Origin: Pseudovibrio exalbescens DSM 16456
Lineage (GTDB): Bacteria; Pseudomonadota; Alphaproteobacteria; Rhizobiales; Stappiaceae
DNA: 64,000 bases
Direction: 5' to 3'
NCBI RefSeq assembly: GCF_000422785.1
Contig: NZ_AUGS01000008.1
Span: 62,001-126,000, forward strand
Made by a program: the position numbers and the translations under genes. This document shows positions 27,549 through 36,306 of this stretch, piece after piece. Positions within the stretch are counted from its first letter, which is position 1; each line of letters starts with the position of its first letter. The notes beneath the pieces were generated by a model. That model was not told where the DNA came from. It was given only the letters and a program-made list of their open reading frames with translations, and made no database searches.

Positions 27549-28094
27549 TCAGCGCTTGGGATATGCCGTCAATGTAAACCACTTGCTCTCGGCAGCGTTC
27601 CATTTCACCACGAAAGTCATGTTGGTTGGCGTGAATTTGGATGCCTGATTGACCTGCGTACAATAGGTACGCGGCGCTGTGGCATAGGGGTTGTCGGTAG
27701 TGACAATACCTCCAGCAACACAATCATAACCAGTGAACGGTGCCATATCCGCTGCAAAATCGCCCGGCCCCAACGTGATGACGACATTGTCGGTTGAAGT
27801 TGTCTCATCGCAAGAACCAGCGCCGTTTGTGAGGAAAATATCCTTCACCGCGTCATATTGATCCTCACCTTCGAAAAACGTGCTCGCCATGGTGGGTTTG
27901 TCCACCGCGTTGTCGCTGTAGATGCCAAAGCCCGCCACATGCTTGCCAATGTGTGATCCTTCATCTTCGTTGGTATCAAGCTCCGCAGACTGCTGAACGC
28001 TCACAAGAGTGATGCACTCTACCGAATGAGCAACCGGGGCCATTCCAAAGATGGCAAGACTGGCAAGAAAAACGAAACGATAGGGTCGGCGCAT
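27549..28094 (-). CDS. Exported protein of unknown function
   Basis: 181 residues behind a good AGGAG. Signal peptide about 1-25 (FVFLASLAIFGMAPVAHS). The mature part has four cysteines (VEC, GSC, YDC, TYC), enough for two disulfides, and is rich in Thr, Asp and Gly, suggesting a beta-rich secreted or periplasmic domain. No family recognised. It is convergent with the preceding unknown gene. Its 5' leader (28095-28200) contains the inverted repeat GGAAACCT/AGGTTTCC (28153-28160, 28181-28188). Confidence 0.75.
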   Translation of the reverse strand: MRRPYRFVFLASLAIFGMAPVAHSVECITLVSVQQSAELDTNEDEGSHIGKHVAGFGIYSDNAVDKPTMASTFFEGEDQYDAVKDIFLTNGAGSCDETTSTDNVVITLGPGDFAADMAPFTGYDCVAGGIVTTDNPYATAPRTYCTQVNQASKFTPTNMTFVVKWNAAESKWFTLTAYPKR

Positions 28095-28276
28095 GATGAT
28101 CTCCTCTCAATCCGTGATACAGACAAGAGACGGAGGAACGCGCAGCTCGTGAGGAAACCTCTTCTTGGAGGCTTAACAACAGGTTTCCTGTAGGTGATTG
28201 AAACCAGATGCTGCGCTTGGCGAAAGAGTAGTGTGCACTACGCTGCCGGCCATCTTTCAAAGCAGCATCAAATCAT

Positions 28277-28307
28277 AAAAAAAACCCCGGCGATTGCGCC
28301 GGGGTTT
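28277..28307 (-). terminator. Intrinsic terminator after rpmE
   Basis: On the plus strand AAACCCCGGCG (28282-28292), loop ATTG, CGCCGGGGTTT (28297-28307). The run of A at 28277-28284 becomes the U-tract of the minus-strand transcript. Confidence 0.93.
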
Positions 28308-28333
28308 CAAACCAAACTCTGGCCTTGTGAGGC

Positions 28334-28558
28334 TTAGCTGCCGAGAAAGCCGGAGAATTTGTTCTTGAAGCGGGAAACACGGCCACCACGGTCCATCAGC
28401 TGACGGTCGCCACCGGTCCATGCCGGATGGGTGGACGGATCGATGTCCAGCTGCAGCACGTCACCTTCGGAGCCGTACGTGGAACGAGTGATGAATTCGC
28501 TACCATCAGTCATCTTGACGGTGATGGTGTGATAATCTGGATGGATATCCTGTTTCAT
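28334..28558 (-). CDS. rpmE: 50S ribosomal protein L31, zinc-free form
   Basis: 74 residues from [10 protein letters not shown] behind AAAGGATTGGCC; an earlier in-frame ATG adds 11 unrelated residues and is rejected. L31 bridges the two ribosomal subunits. Conserved [13 protein letters not shown] and [11 protein letters not shown] are present. The protein has no cysteine, so it cannot form the four-Cys zinc site of the C-plus form. Upstream is an unusual leader with a promoter and terminator (28625-28702). Confidence 0.96.
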   Translation of the reverse strand: MKQDIHPDYHTITVKMTDGSEFITRSTYGSEGDVLQLDIDPSTHPAWTGGDRQLMDRGGRVSRFKNKFSGFLGS

Positions 28559-28624
28559 GGCCAATCCTTTCAGCGTCGGCCGCGCCTCCATCTCAGGTCA
28601 GGCTGGCTCTGTCCGCATTAACTG

Positions 28625-28702
28625 AAAAAGAGCCGCAGTCGCTCTCATGACGCGGCTCAGAAATCGTGTCGGGTCTATACCCCATAGTGACTAGGGAAAC
28701 AA
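28625..28702 (-). promoter_or_regulatory. Promoter and candidate attenuator in the rpmE leader
   Basis: On the minus strand TTGTTT (28697-28702) and TATAGA (28674-28679) are 17 bases apart, a good sigma-70 spacing. About 15 bases after the expected start comes a hairpin GAGCCGC-G/A-GTC-loop-GAC-GCGGCTC (28630-28658) and then TTTTT (28625-28629), an intrinsic terminator. Transcription would end about 70 bases before the rpmE start codon. Regulation by attenuation, perhaps by L31 itself, is inference. A short free-standing RNA is the alternative. Confidence 0.55.
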
Positions 28703-28801
28703 GAGGGCAAACAGCGCTAATCGCCACAGAATCCGCTTGCCATTTCGGGTGATGAGCCCAATCTGTGCGTACATACTGGAAAACCACAGAGCGGGGGCGA
28801 G

Positions 28802-30604
28802 GTGACACAGGCAGACCGGGTAGAATCGGAGACGACAAAACAACGGCGATCCCTGAAACCATTGGCGGCTCTGTTCCCCTATTTGCTGGCCCACAAGGCA
28901 AAGGTCATCGCGGCGACAATAGCGCTCGTGACTGCGGCGGCCGTCACATTGGTGCTCCCGGTCACCTTGCGCTACATGATCGATTACGGTTTTACAAAGG
29001 ACAACCCTGGCCTGATTGCCGACTCGTTTCTCGCGATCTTGATCGTGGTTGCCGTTCTAGCTGTAGCAAGTTCCCTGCGATACTATCTTGTGATGTGGAT
29101 AGGCGAGCGGGTCGTGACAGACCTTCGAGCCAACGCGTTTTCTCATCTGGCCAATCTCAGTGCGTCGTTTTTCGATCAAAACAAGTCAGGCGAACTGATC
29201 TCTCGCCTCACCGCAGATACAACTCTCATCAAATCCGCATTTGGTGCCAGCGCATCAATCGCGCTTCGGCATATGCTCATGTTCGTAGGTGCAACGATAA
29301 TGATGGTGATCTCAAGTCCGCGCCTGTCGGTCGTGGTCATCATCGCCATCCCGATCATCATCTTGCCGCTGATTGCTTTTGGGCGCTCCGTGCGCACCCG
29401 CACCCGAACAGCACAGGACACCCTCGCCCAAGCGATTGCCTATGCAACAGAAGCGCTTGGCGCTGTGCGCACGCTACAGGCCTTCACCAACGAGGCTGCC
29501 GCATCCGAGCGGTTTCGCGGGGAAACGGAACAGGCATTTCAGGCTTCCCTGCATGCAACAAAAGCGCGCTCGATTCTGATTGGCACCATCATACTGATCA
29601 TCGCATCTTCTATTGTGGGGGTTCTGTGGATTGGCGCGATGGATGTCGTGTCCGGGCGAATGACAGGTGGCGAACTCACTCAGTTTCTTATTTATGCAAT
29701 CATTGCCGCAGGAGCGATGAGCGAGCTCTCTCAGGTCTGGGGGGAGCTTTCACAAGCGGCAGGCGCTGCCGAAAGGCTTTCAGAGCTCCTGCGAGTTGAT
29801 CGCGAAATCAAAGCGCCGCACACGCCTCTTGTCCTACCTTCGCCTGTACAAGGAGCCCTCTCTTTTGAGAAGGTTAGTTTTTCATATCCCACAGCACGGC
29901 AAGCGGGCGTTCTGCATGACGTCTCCTTTGAAATCTCACCCGGTGAGACCGTTGCCATTGTCGGACCAAGCGGGGCCGGCAAATCAACAATTTTTCAGCT
30001 TATAACGCGGTTCTACGATCCTCAAACGGGCACCATACGCCTCGATGGGATCAACATTTCACAAACCGACCCGAAGGCCTTGAGAAGCCATATTGCTGTC
30101 GTCCCACAAGATACCGCGATTTTTGCAACCACAGTCGCCCAAAACATCAGCTTTGCAAATCCTTCCGCCACACGAGACCAGATCCATCAAGCAGCACGAT
30201 TGGCACTCGCCGATGAATTCATTCAATCGATGGCGGATGGCTATGACACCACAATCGGAGAGCGTGGAGTGACACTTTCCGGCGGACAACGGCAACGCAT
30301 TGCCATTGCTCGAGCGATTCTTAAGGATGCACCTGTATTGTTGTTGGACGAAGCAACCAGCGCACTGGACGCCGAAAGTGAGAAAATAGTCCAAGCTGCA
30401 CTGGATCAGCTGATGGAGGGGCGCACAACACTTGTCATTGCGCACCGTTTGGCAACTGTGCTCAAAGCTGATCGCATTCTGGTCATGGATCAGGGCAATA
30501 TCGTGGAACATGGCACACACGACAGTCTTGTCGCCAAGGGCGGGCTCTATGCAAAACTAGCCCGCATGCAATTCGACACCGGAGCTCAGGCACTCCCCGG
30601 ATAG
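28802..30604 (+). CDS. ABC exporter, fused membrane and ATPase domains (ABCB type)
   Basis: 600 residues from GTG. Six membrane helices lie in about 30-310 (first helices at KVIAATIALVTAAAVTLVLP and LIADSFLAILIVVAVLAVAS). The ATPase has Walker A GPSGAGKST (about 386-394), signature LSGGQRQRIAIARA (about 490-503), Walker B VLLLDEATSALD (about 511-522) and the H-loop His in VIAHRL. It works as a homodimer half-transporter of the MsbA/lipid and multidrug type. Substrate is not deducible; no accessory gene is adjacent. Convergent with the SDR gene. Confidence 0.94.
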   Translation: MTQADRVESETTKQRRSLKPLAALFPYLLAHKAKVIAATIALVTAAAVTLVLPVTLRYMIDYGFTKDNPGLIADSFLAILIVVAVLAVASSLRYYLVMWIGERVVTDLRANAFSHLANLSASFFDQNKSGELISRLTADTTLIKSAFGASASIALRHMLMFVGATIMMVISSPRLSVVVIIAIPIIILPLIAFGRSVRTRTRTAQDTLAQAIAYATEALGAVRTLQAFTNEAAASERFRGETEQAFQASLHATKARSILIGTIILIIASSIVGVLWIGAMDVVSGRMTGGELTQFLIYAIIAAGAMSELSQVWGELSQAAGAAERLSELLRVDREIKAPHTPLVLPSPVQGALSFEKVSFSYPTARQAGVLHDVSFEISPGETVAIVGPSGAGKSTIFQLITRFYDPQTGTIRLDGINISQTDPKALRSHIAVVPQDTAIFATTVAQNISFANPSATRDQIHQAARLALADEFIQSMADGYDTTIGERGVTLSGGQRQRIAIARAILKDAPVLLLDEATSALDAESEKIVQAALDQLMEGRTTLVIAHRLATVLKADRILVMDQGNIVEHGTHDSLVAKGGLYAKLARMQFDTGAQALPG

Positions 30605-30673
30605 CTGAGCTGTGAAAAGTAACGCCTTGAGGCGAAGGAGCACTGAATACATACTCCCCCGCCACCAAAACAC

Positions 30674-31459
30674 TCAGCTTTCCACTGGCACCGTATAGTT
30701 CAAAGGCAAACGGCCACCGTCAGCAAAGATGGTTTGCCCCGTGATGTAGCTTGCATCCGCTGAAGCAAGGAAAGCCGCTATGCCGGCAATCTCGCTTGGC
30801 TCCCCAACACGTCCCATGGGCGTACGTGACAAGACACGCTTACGCTTGGTTTCGTCAGAGTTCACAGCGGCCATCAATTCGGTGTTGATGGAACCCGGCC
30901 CAATACCGTTGACACGAATGCCATAGGGTGCAAGTGACAACGCGCTCACTTTCGTCAACTGGTTCATGGCGCCTTTCGAGACGCAGTAGCCCACCTGTTC
31001 CGGTATGGCGACGACACTGTTAATCGAGGACATGTTGATGATGCATCCTGGCACACCACCGTTCTCGACTTTTTCGACAAAGTGCTTGGCAACAGTCTGA
31101 GAACACAAGAAGGCGCCTTTGATGTTGACGGACATAACCGTATCAAAGTCCTCTTCTTTCAAGGTCAGAAAATCGCCGCCAGCAACAATGCCCGCATTGT
31201 TCACCAAAACGTCGATTTCTCCATATGTATCCAGCGCTTCGGCAACCAGATTGCGGACATCCAACCGTTCGGCAACATTGCAATGTACAAATGTTGCATC
31301 ACCGAGTTCACGCAGCTGCTCTTCTGCAACCAGACCCGCCTTTTCATCAAGATCAGCCAGAATGACCTTGGCGCCGTCCACGACAAACCGCTTGGCCACT
31401 GCATACCCAATGCCACGAGCGGCACCGGTAATAATGGCCACTTTTCCTGCAAGAGACAC
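30674..31459 (-). CDS. Short-chain dehydrogenase/reductase
   Basis: 261 residues, classical SDR. Cofactor motif TGAARGIGYAVAKRF (about 11-25), NNAGIVAGG (about 88-96), catalytic Ser in INMSSINSVV and YCVSKGAMNQ with the Tyr-x3-Lys pair (about 158-162), and the PG motif IGPGSINTEL. ILADLD after the first fold suggests NAD preference. It starts 102 bases downstream of the propionyl-CoA synthetase stop and may be read from the same transcript. Substrate not deducible. Confidence 0.93.
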   Translation of the reverse strand: MSLAGKVAIITGAARGIGYAVAKRFVVDGAKVILADLDEKAGLVAEEQLRELGDATFVHCNVAERLDVRNLVAEALDTYGEIDVLVNNAGIVAGGDFLTLKEEDFDTVMSVNIKGAFLCSQTVAKHFVEKVENGGVPGCIINMSSINSVVAIPEQVGYCVSKGAMNQLTKVSALSLAPYGIRVNGIGPGSINTELMAAVNSDETKRKRVLSRTPMGRVGEPSEIAGIAAFLASADASYITGQTIFADGGRLPLNYTVPVES

Positions 31460-31561
31460 TGTGAAACCCCCAGCTTGCTAGTCAAAAATTGCGGCGACTC
31501 TAGACTTTTGCCCGAAGCGTGTCGATGAACCACGCCGCGGTATCTGGTGATATCTGCCTAA

Positions 31562-33475
31562 CTACGATGATTTTACAAAGCCTTTTTCGCCCAGTGCAGA
31601 GGCTATTTCTTCAAGGATCATCGGATCATCAATCGTGGCCGGCATGTTGAACTCTTGCCCATCGGCGATGCTTCGCATGGTGCCGCGCAAAATCTTGCCA
31701 GACCGTGTTTTTGGAAGCCGCTCAACGATTACAACTCGTTTGAATGCCGCAACAGGGCCGATCTGATCTCGTACCATGGCGATCAATTCCTTCTCGACCT
31801 CCTCATCGGAACGCACTACCCCATCCTTGAGCACCACAAACCCGCAAGGCGACTGACCTTTGACCTCATCGGCAACACCAATCACCGCACACTCGGCAAC
31901 GTCTCCATGACCTGCGATCACCTCTTCCATCGCACCGGTAGATAAGCGGTGGCCAGCAACATTGATGATGTCGTCCGTGCGCGACATGATGAACAGGTAC
32001 CCATCCTCATCCAGCAGGCCGGCATCCGAGGTCTTGTAGTACCCTTCGAATTCGGAGAGATAGCTTTCTCTGAAGCGGTCATCTGCGTTCCATAAACCAG
32101 GCAAACAACCTGGTGGTAGGGGAAGCTTTACCACGATGTTGCCAAGCATGCCTGCGGGTTGCGGCTGCCCTCCTTCATCCACAACATCAATGTGATAGCC
32201 CGGCATTGGAACAGTGGAAGACCCTCGTTTGACTGGCAACAGCCCGAGCCCAAGTGGATTGCCGGCAATACACCAGCCTGTTTCGGTTTGCCACCAGTGG
32301 TCAATCACTGGCACGCCCAGCACGTCCTCAGCCCACATGATAGTATCCGGATCCGCACGTTCTCCTGCCAGAAAAAGCGATCTCAACTCGGTAACCTCGT
32401 AGGCTTGAAACAGCTTGGCTTCCGGATCCTGCTTCTTGATGGCACGAAAGGCGGTCGGCGCGGTAAACAACGAGCTCACGCCATACTCCGAAATCACACG
32501 CCAGAACGCGCCCGCATCTGGAGTTCCCACTGGCTTGCCTTCATAAAGCACAGTGGTCGCCCCCTGCAGAAGCGGGCCGTACACAATATAGGAGTGCCCC
32601 ACGACCCACCCCACATCCGAGGCCGCCCAGAACACTTCACCGGGTTTGATGTCGTAGAGCGCATCCATAGTCCATTTGAGGGCGACCATATGGCCGCCAT
32701 TGTCGCGCACGACACCTTTGGGTTGGCCGGTTGTGCCAGACGTGTAGAGAATGTAGAGCGGATCAGTTGCCTCAACCGGGACACAAGGCACATCCACACC
32801 CTGTGTTTTGGCTTGGGCCATCAAATTTGTCATGTCGAAGTCACGGCCGTCTATCAAATCCGCCCGCGCTTGGGGACGCTGCGTTATCAAACAACAATCC
32901 GGTTTGTGCGCTGCCTGCTCAATTGCGTCATCCAGAAGAGGCTTGTAGGCGACTACGCGCCCCGGCTCGATCCCGCAGGACGCAGATACAATGGCTTTCG
33001 GCTTGGTATCCGTGATCCGGGTTGCCAGTTCATGGGCAGCAAAGCCACCAAACACCACAGAATGAATGGCACCCAAACGCGCGCAGGCCAGCATAGCCAT
33101 AACAGCTTCAGGGATCATCGGCATATAGATCAGCACACGATCACCCTTGCCAACACCCTTGTCTCTCAGCACCGCAGCCATCGCGACAACATCGGCGAGC
33201 AATTGCTGATACGTCATCTTTTTCTTGGTGCCGGTTACCGGACTGTCATAGATCAGCGCAGGTTGGCCGGGTCTTCCCCGAAGCACATGGCGATCTAGGC
33301 AATTATAGCATGTATTGGACAAGCCTCCCTTGAACCATCGTCCATAGGCGCCGTCACTGGCGTCGAAGGCTTTGTCCCAAGGCTTGATCCAGTCAATACC
33401 CTCCGCGGCTCGCTCCCAAAAGCCAACAGGATCACTCTGCCAAGAACGATAAACCTCGGCATACCTGCTTGTCAT
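31562..33475 (-). CDS. prpE: Propionyl-CoA synthetase
   Basis: 637 residues from MTSRYAEVYRSW behind GGGAGG; the ATG-like frame 20 codons upstream has no such site. AMP-forming acyl-CoA synthetase: P-loop YTSGTTGQPKGV (about 243-254), YEGKP and EVFWAASDVGWVVGHSYIVY as in acetyl/propionyl-CoA synthetases, and the C-terminal KTRSGKILRGTMRSIADG. Its catalytic Lys is the one silenced by acetylation in relatives. The length and the N-terminal region favour PrpE over AcsA. It activates propionate (and some acetate) for the methylcitrate or methylmalonyl routes, neither of which is in the window. Confidence 0.9.
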   Translation of the reverse strand: MTSRYAEVYRSWQSDPVGFWERAAEGIDWIKPWDKAFDASDGAYGRWFKGGLSNTCYNCLDRHVLRGRPGQPALIYDSPVTGTKKKMTYQQLLADVVAMAAVLRDKGVGKGDRVLIYMPMIPEAVMAMLACARLGAIHSVVFGGFAAHELATRITDTKPKAIVSASCGIEPGRVVAYKPLLDDAIEQAAHKPDCCLITQRPQARADLIDGRDFDMTNLMAQAKTQGVDVPCVPVEATDPLYILYTSGTTGQPKGVVRDNGGHMVALKWTMDALYDIKPGEVFWAASDVGWVVGHSYIVYGPLLQGATTVLYEGKPVGTPDAGAFWRVISEYGVSSLFTAPTAFRAIKKQDPEAKLFQAYEVTELRSLFLAGERADPDTIMWAEDVLGVPVIDHWWQTETGWCIAGNPLGLGLLPVKRGSSTVPMPGYHIDVVDEGGQPQPAGMLGNIVVKLPLPPGCLPGLWNADDRFRESYLSEFEGYYKTSDAGLLDEDGYLFIMSRTDDIINVAGHRLSTGAMEEVIAGHGDVAECAVIGVADEVKGQSPCGFVVLKDGVVRSDEEVEKELIAMVRDQIGPVAAFKRVVIVERLPKTRSGKILRGTMRSIADGQEFNMPATIDDPMILEEIASALGEKGFVKSS

Positions 33476-33679
33476 TTTCTGCCCTCCCAACAGTCCGTGG
33501 CTCACCTGGCCTGATAGGCCTCGATTAGATGACATTAGACTGACACAGGTTTACCTAAAGGCAAGTCGCAAGCTCTCGTAAATTCGACCTAGGATTCGCA
33601 AAGAATTGCGCGCACAGATCTTGCCATGGCTCACGCGCAGTGCCACTAGTGACCGCACCAATCAGCACGTCGAGACTCT

Positions 33680-34447
33680 ATGCTTCCCATCACTGATCCT
33701 CTTTTTTACGCTTATGCCGTTCCAGCCATACTCATCGTTGGCCTGTCAAAAGGCGGCTTCGGAGGCGGCATTGCGTTGATTGGGGTTCCATTGATGAGCT
33801 TGGCAATTTCTCCAATTCAGGCTGCGGGCATCATGCTGCCGATTCTGCTTGTCATGGATGCGGTCGGTCTGCTGTCCTATCGGCATAGCTTCCACAAACC
33901 CACGCTGAAGCTCATGATACCTGCCGGCTGTGTTGGCATCGCCATTGGCTGGGCGACGGCAGCATACGTAACGGACGATCATGTCCGTTTGATTGTCGGG
34001 CTGATTTCACTGGCCTTCGTTCTGAAGCACTGGTTTGGCCAGTCGGCAGCCGGTGAGGCAGGTGAGCAGAACCGATACTTGGGCGCTTTTTGGGGGATGG
34101 TCGCAGGGTTTACCAGTTTCGTCAGCCATTCAGGCGGGCCGCCCTATCAAATGTACACGCTCAAGCTTGGGTTGCCGCCAATCCTTTATGCAGGCACTGC
34201 GGTGTTGTTCTTCTCAGTCATCAATGCAACCAAGGTCATTCCCTACTTTTTCCTGGGTCAGTTTGATACTGCAAATCTGGCCACTTCCGTTGTCTTGATG
34301 CCGCTTGCTCCGCTTGCCACGTACGCCGGTGTACGCATTGTGCGCGTAATCGACCATAGCGTCTTCTACCGCTTCACATACACCTGCGTGTTTTTTGTCG
34401 CTTTGAAGTTGATTTGGGATGGTCTAGTCGGCCTGGGTTATCTGTGA
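33680..34447 (+). CDS. TauE/SafE-family sulfite or organo-anion exporter
   Basis: 255 residues with eight likely membrane helices. The family motif GLSKGGFGGGIALIGVPLMSL (residues about 21-41, described by position) and its internal echo SFVSHSGGPPYQMYTLKLGL (about 140-160) are the two half-repeats of TauE/SafE (TSUP) proteins. Members move sulfite, sulfoacetate or similar anions; substrate unknown. Its last 24 bases overlap the last bases of the opposite-strand gene, a tail-to-tail overlap. Confidence 0.9.
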   Translation: MLPITDPLFYAYAVPAILIVGLSKGGFGGGIALIGVPLMSLAISPIQAAGIMLPILLVMDAVGLLSYRHSFHKPTLKLMIPAGCVGIAIGWATAAYVTDDHVRLIVGLISLAFVLKHWFGQSAAGEAGEQNRYLGAFWGMVAGFTSFVSHSGGPPYQMYTLKLGLPPILYAGTAVLFFSVINATKVIPYFFLGQFDTANLATSVVLMPLAPLATYAGVRIVRVIDHSVFYRFTYTCVFFVALKLIWDGLVGLGYL

Positions 34448-34999
34448 TTCTGGCAATATGCTGCCCTTGTCCTCATTGAGAATGATGGCAAGTGAGTGAA
34501 TAAAGTCTCGTAACGGCATGTCGTACCGAGCGGCCAGTTCACGCACGGTCACGCGAGAGTTCTGGACCTCAATGCCAGCATGCCTCAAGTCCTGTATCAA
34601 ATCAGTCGGTTCGCGATCCAAACGCCTCGCCAACACGAACAGTGCCTCATCCGACACTTGAGAGACCCGCACTTCGATGAAACGTTCGTAGGTCTGACCA
34701 TCCATCGCATAGTACACCAACGGAAAGCCCAAAATTGAAAACGCGATGGCCCAGATCGCCAAGCCTTTGCGGATGTTTGGCCACAACGTGCGACGGTTGA
34801 TGTAGGCGTGGACGACGCCAGGGATGATAACCAGAAGCAACAACCATTGGCGACGGAGCTCATAGTCCTCGCTGTGAGAAAACCAATAGGCACCAATAAA
34901 CAGGATGACCATGATGCACAGCACGCATCCCGCCAGCACCAAGCTATCTCTGTAATGGTGTAATCTGTTCTGCATTATCGGCTCAGTTGAAACAACCAC
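34424..34999 (-). CDS. Membrane protein of unknown function
   Basis: 191 residues from GTG behind GGAGGT at 5-base spacing, a better start than the ATG eight codons later. Three membrane helices (about 20-42, 53-68, 78-100) are followed by a cytoplasmic domain (about 105-191). That domain contains ELAARYDMPLRDFIHSLAIILNEDK, given by position 160-184, which looks helix-turn-helix-like. No family recognised. Convergent with and overlapping the TauE/SafE gene. Confidence 0.7.
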   Translation of the reverse strand: MVVSTEPIMQNRLHHYRDSLVLAGCVLCIMVILFIGAYWFSHSEDYELRRQWLLLLVIIPGVVHAYINRRTLWPNIRKGLAIWAIAFSILGFPLVYYAMDGQTYERFIEVRVSQVSDEALFVLARRLDREPTDLIQDLRHAGIEVQNSRVTVRELAARYDMPLRDFIHSLAIILNEDKGSILPESQITQAD

Positions 35000-35473
35000 C
35001 CCGGACCTCCGGCCCTATGGGACATTCTTTAGACGCGTCTGATGACGCCCCATTAGTAACCATGATTAAGAGAGATTAGACTTGCGCAAATTGTCGCGAG
35101 GTCAAAAACGCACATTGTGGGTAATTCTGATAAGCGACGCAGACATGCCCAATTGCCGCCGTGGCAGCAACACCAAATATTCATAAAAGTTATAAACAAA
35201 ACTTTCAGTTATACTCGAGACAACTTAAATATCAGGCATCAAGACCAATTACTGGGCAATATATCTGCCATTTTTATCAAAGCGCAGCGAAGTATCCAAA
35301 CACCAGCCAAGAACATCCGTTGTGTTTTTGGGAACACCAAGCCCCGTTTTCACACCACAGCCCGGCATTCACATCAGTTCTTGTGAACCGCATATCATTA
35401 TTTTTGAGAATCCGGGCAAGAAAAAAGCGCCACGGATGACTCCATGGCGCCGGTTCAACCTGCCTTTCAGGAC
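35000..35473. other. Intergenic region, no gene seen
   Basis: 474 bases. It includes the promoter side of the membrane-protein gene on the left, and on the right the terminator of the small YdcH-like gene. The middle is AT-rich (many short plus-strand frames, none with a ribosome-binding site or plausible composition). I see nothing else to support. Confidence 0.5.
35420..35450 (-). terminator. Intrinsic terminator of the minus-strand YdcH-like gene
   Basis: On the plus strand AAAAAA (35421-35426), then GCGCCA-C-GGA, loop TGAC, TCC-A-TGGCGC. Read on the minus strand this is a 9-bp interrupted stem followed by TTTTTT. Confidence 0.85.
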
Positions 35474-35653
35474 CTAGTGCATCTTGTGGGAGGACTTAAT
35501 CTTCGAAATCTCATCCTTGATCATGAGCTTGCGTCTCTTCATTTGGGCGAGCTCGAGGGAATCTGTAGAAGGATGGAGAGCTGCGTTTTCAATTTCGCGC
35601 TCAAGGTTGGCATGACGGCGTTCGAGTTCGGACAGATGTGATTGGATGGACAT
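35474..35653 (-). CDS. YdcH-like DUF465 protein
   Basis: 59 residues, below common length cut-offs, but clearly coding. ATG behind AGGAGGA, then MSIQSHLSELERRHANLERE and a C-terminal MKRRKLMIKDEISKIKSS, the DUF465 (YdcH) pattern of two short helices. It is followed by its own terminator. A second DUF465 gene starts 338 bases away in the opposite direction, a paired arrangement seen in other Hyphomicrobiales. Function unknown; DUF465 proteins are small, abundant and cytoplasmic. Confidence 0.9.
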   Translation of the reverse strand: MSIQSHLSELERRHANLEREIENAALHPSTDSLELAQMKRRKLMIKDEISKIKSSHKMH

Positions 35654-35991
35654 TGGTGCAAATCCTCCTGCCGTTGATTGTCATCACAACGTCATCTTGG
35701 CACTAAATATCGGGCTTGTCGAACGATGAGTGGATGTATTTTTCCTCTGATATACAACGCGTGATTTTTGGTTATAACCTCCCAATGATCTAAGCCAAAC
35801 TATGTAGCGGGTTAACTTTTTGTTAGCAGTGCCGTAAAACACAATCTTGAAGCGAAACAGCTGACGACGCGACGTGATATTTCTGACTGCGAAAACTGTT
35901 GCAACACACGCTGGCAATTCGAGCTATACTCATTTTGATATCAAGCCAATTCCGGCTGCGACGCCATGACACACAAGAGCTGCATCTGATC
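35654..35991. other. Divergent promoter region between two DUF465 genes
   Basis: 338 AT-rich bases with no gene. At 35812-35826 there is TTAA-N7-TTAG, one base off a CtrA box; read on the minus strand it ends in GTTAACCC, closer to the longer consensus. A TATACT -10-like box (35931-35936) lies about 55 bases before the plus-strand gene. Confidence 0.5.
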
Positions 35992-36204
35992 ATGTCTTCC
36001 ATTCCGTTCCTACAGGATGAACTACGGCAGAAACTTGTCGAACTGCGCCTAGAGCACCGCGATCTGGACAGTGCGATTCATGCACTGATGGAAACCGGCA
36101 GATCAGACATGCTTCAGCTACAGCGGCTGAAGAAAAAGAAACTGCAGTTGAAAGACAAGATAAAGCATCTTGAGGCACAACTACGCCCCGACATCATCGC
36201 CTAG
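35992..36204 (+). CDS. YdcH-like DUF465 protein
   Basis: 70 residues from MSSIPFLQDELRQKLVELR; the open frame extends 31 codons further upstream into promoter-like sequence and is not used. Two helices with the LQLQRLKKKKLQLKDKIKHL core, typical of DUF465. It diverges from the other DUF465 gene and lies 102 bases upstream of purE on the same strand. Function unknown. Confidence 0.85.
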   Translation: MSSIPFLQDELRQKLVELRLEHRDLDSAIHALMETGRSDMLQLQRLKKKKLQLKDKIKHLEAQLRPDIIA

Positions 36205-36306
36205 TTGCGCGCAGCACGCGACGATTCTGCGCCTCGCTTGCGCACCGGCGCGACCTGCATATAATCCGCCCATCTTTTTCCACCCCCAGCCAAGGAACCG
36301 CAGTTT

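Noticed and set aside
32159-33298. 379-codon plus-strand frame opposite prpE
   Set aside because: Antisense shadow; prpE on the other strand has full family motifs and a good start.
35161-35439. 92-codon plus-strand frame in the gap before the YdcH-like gene
   Set aside because: No ribosome-binding site, His/Gln/Tyr-rich composition, and it covers a terminator of the opposite-strand gene.
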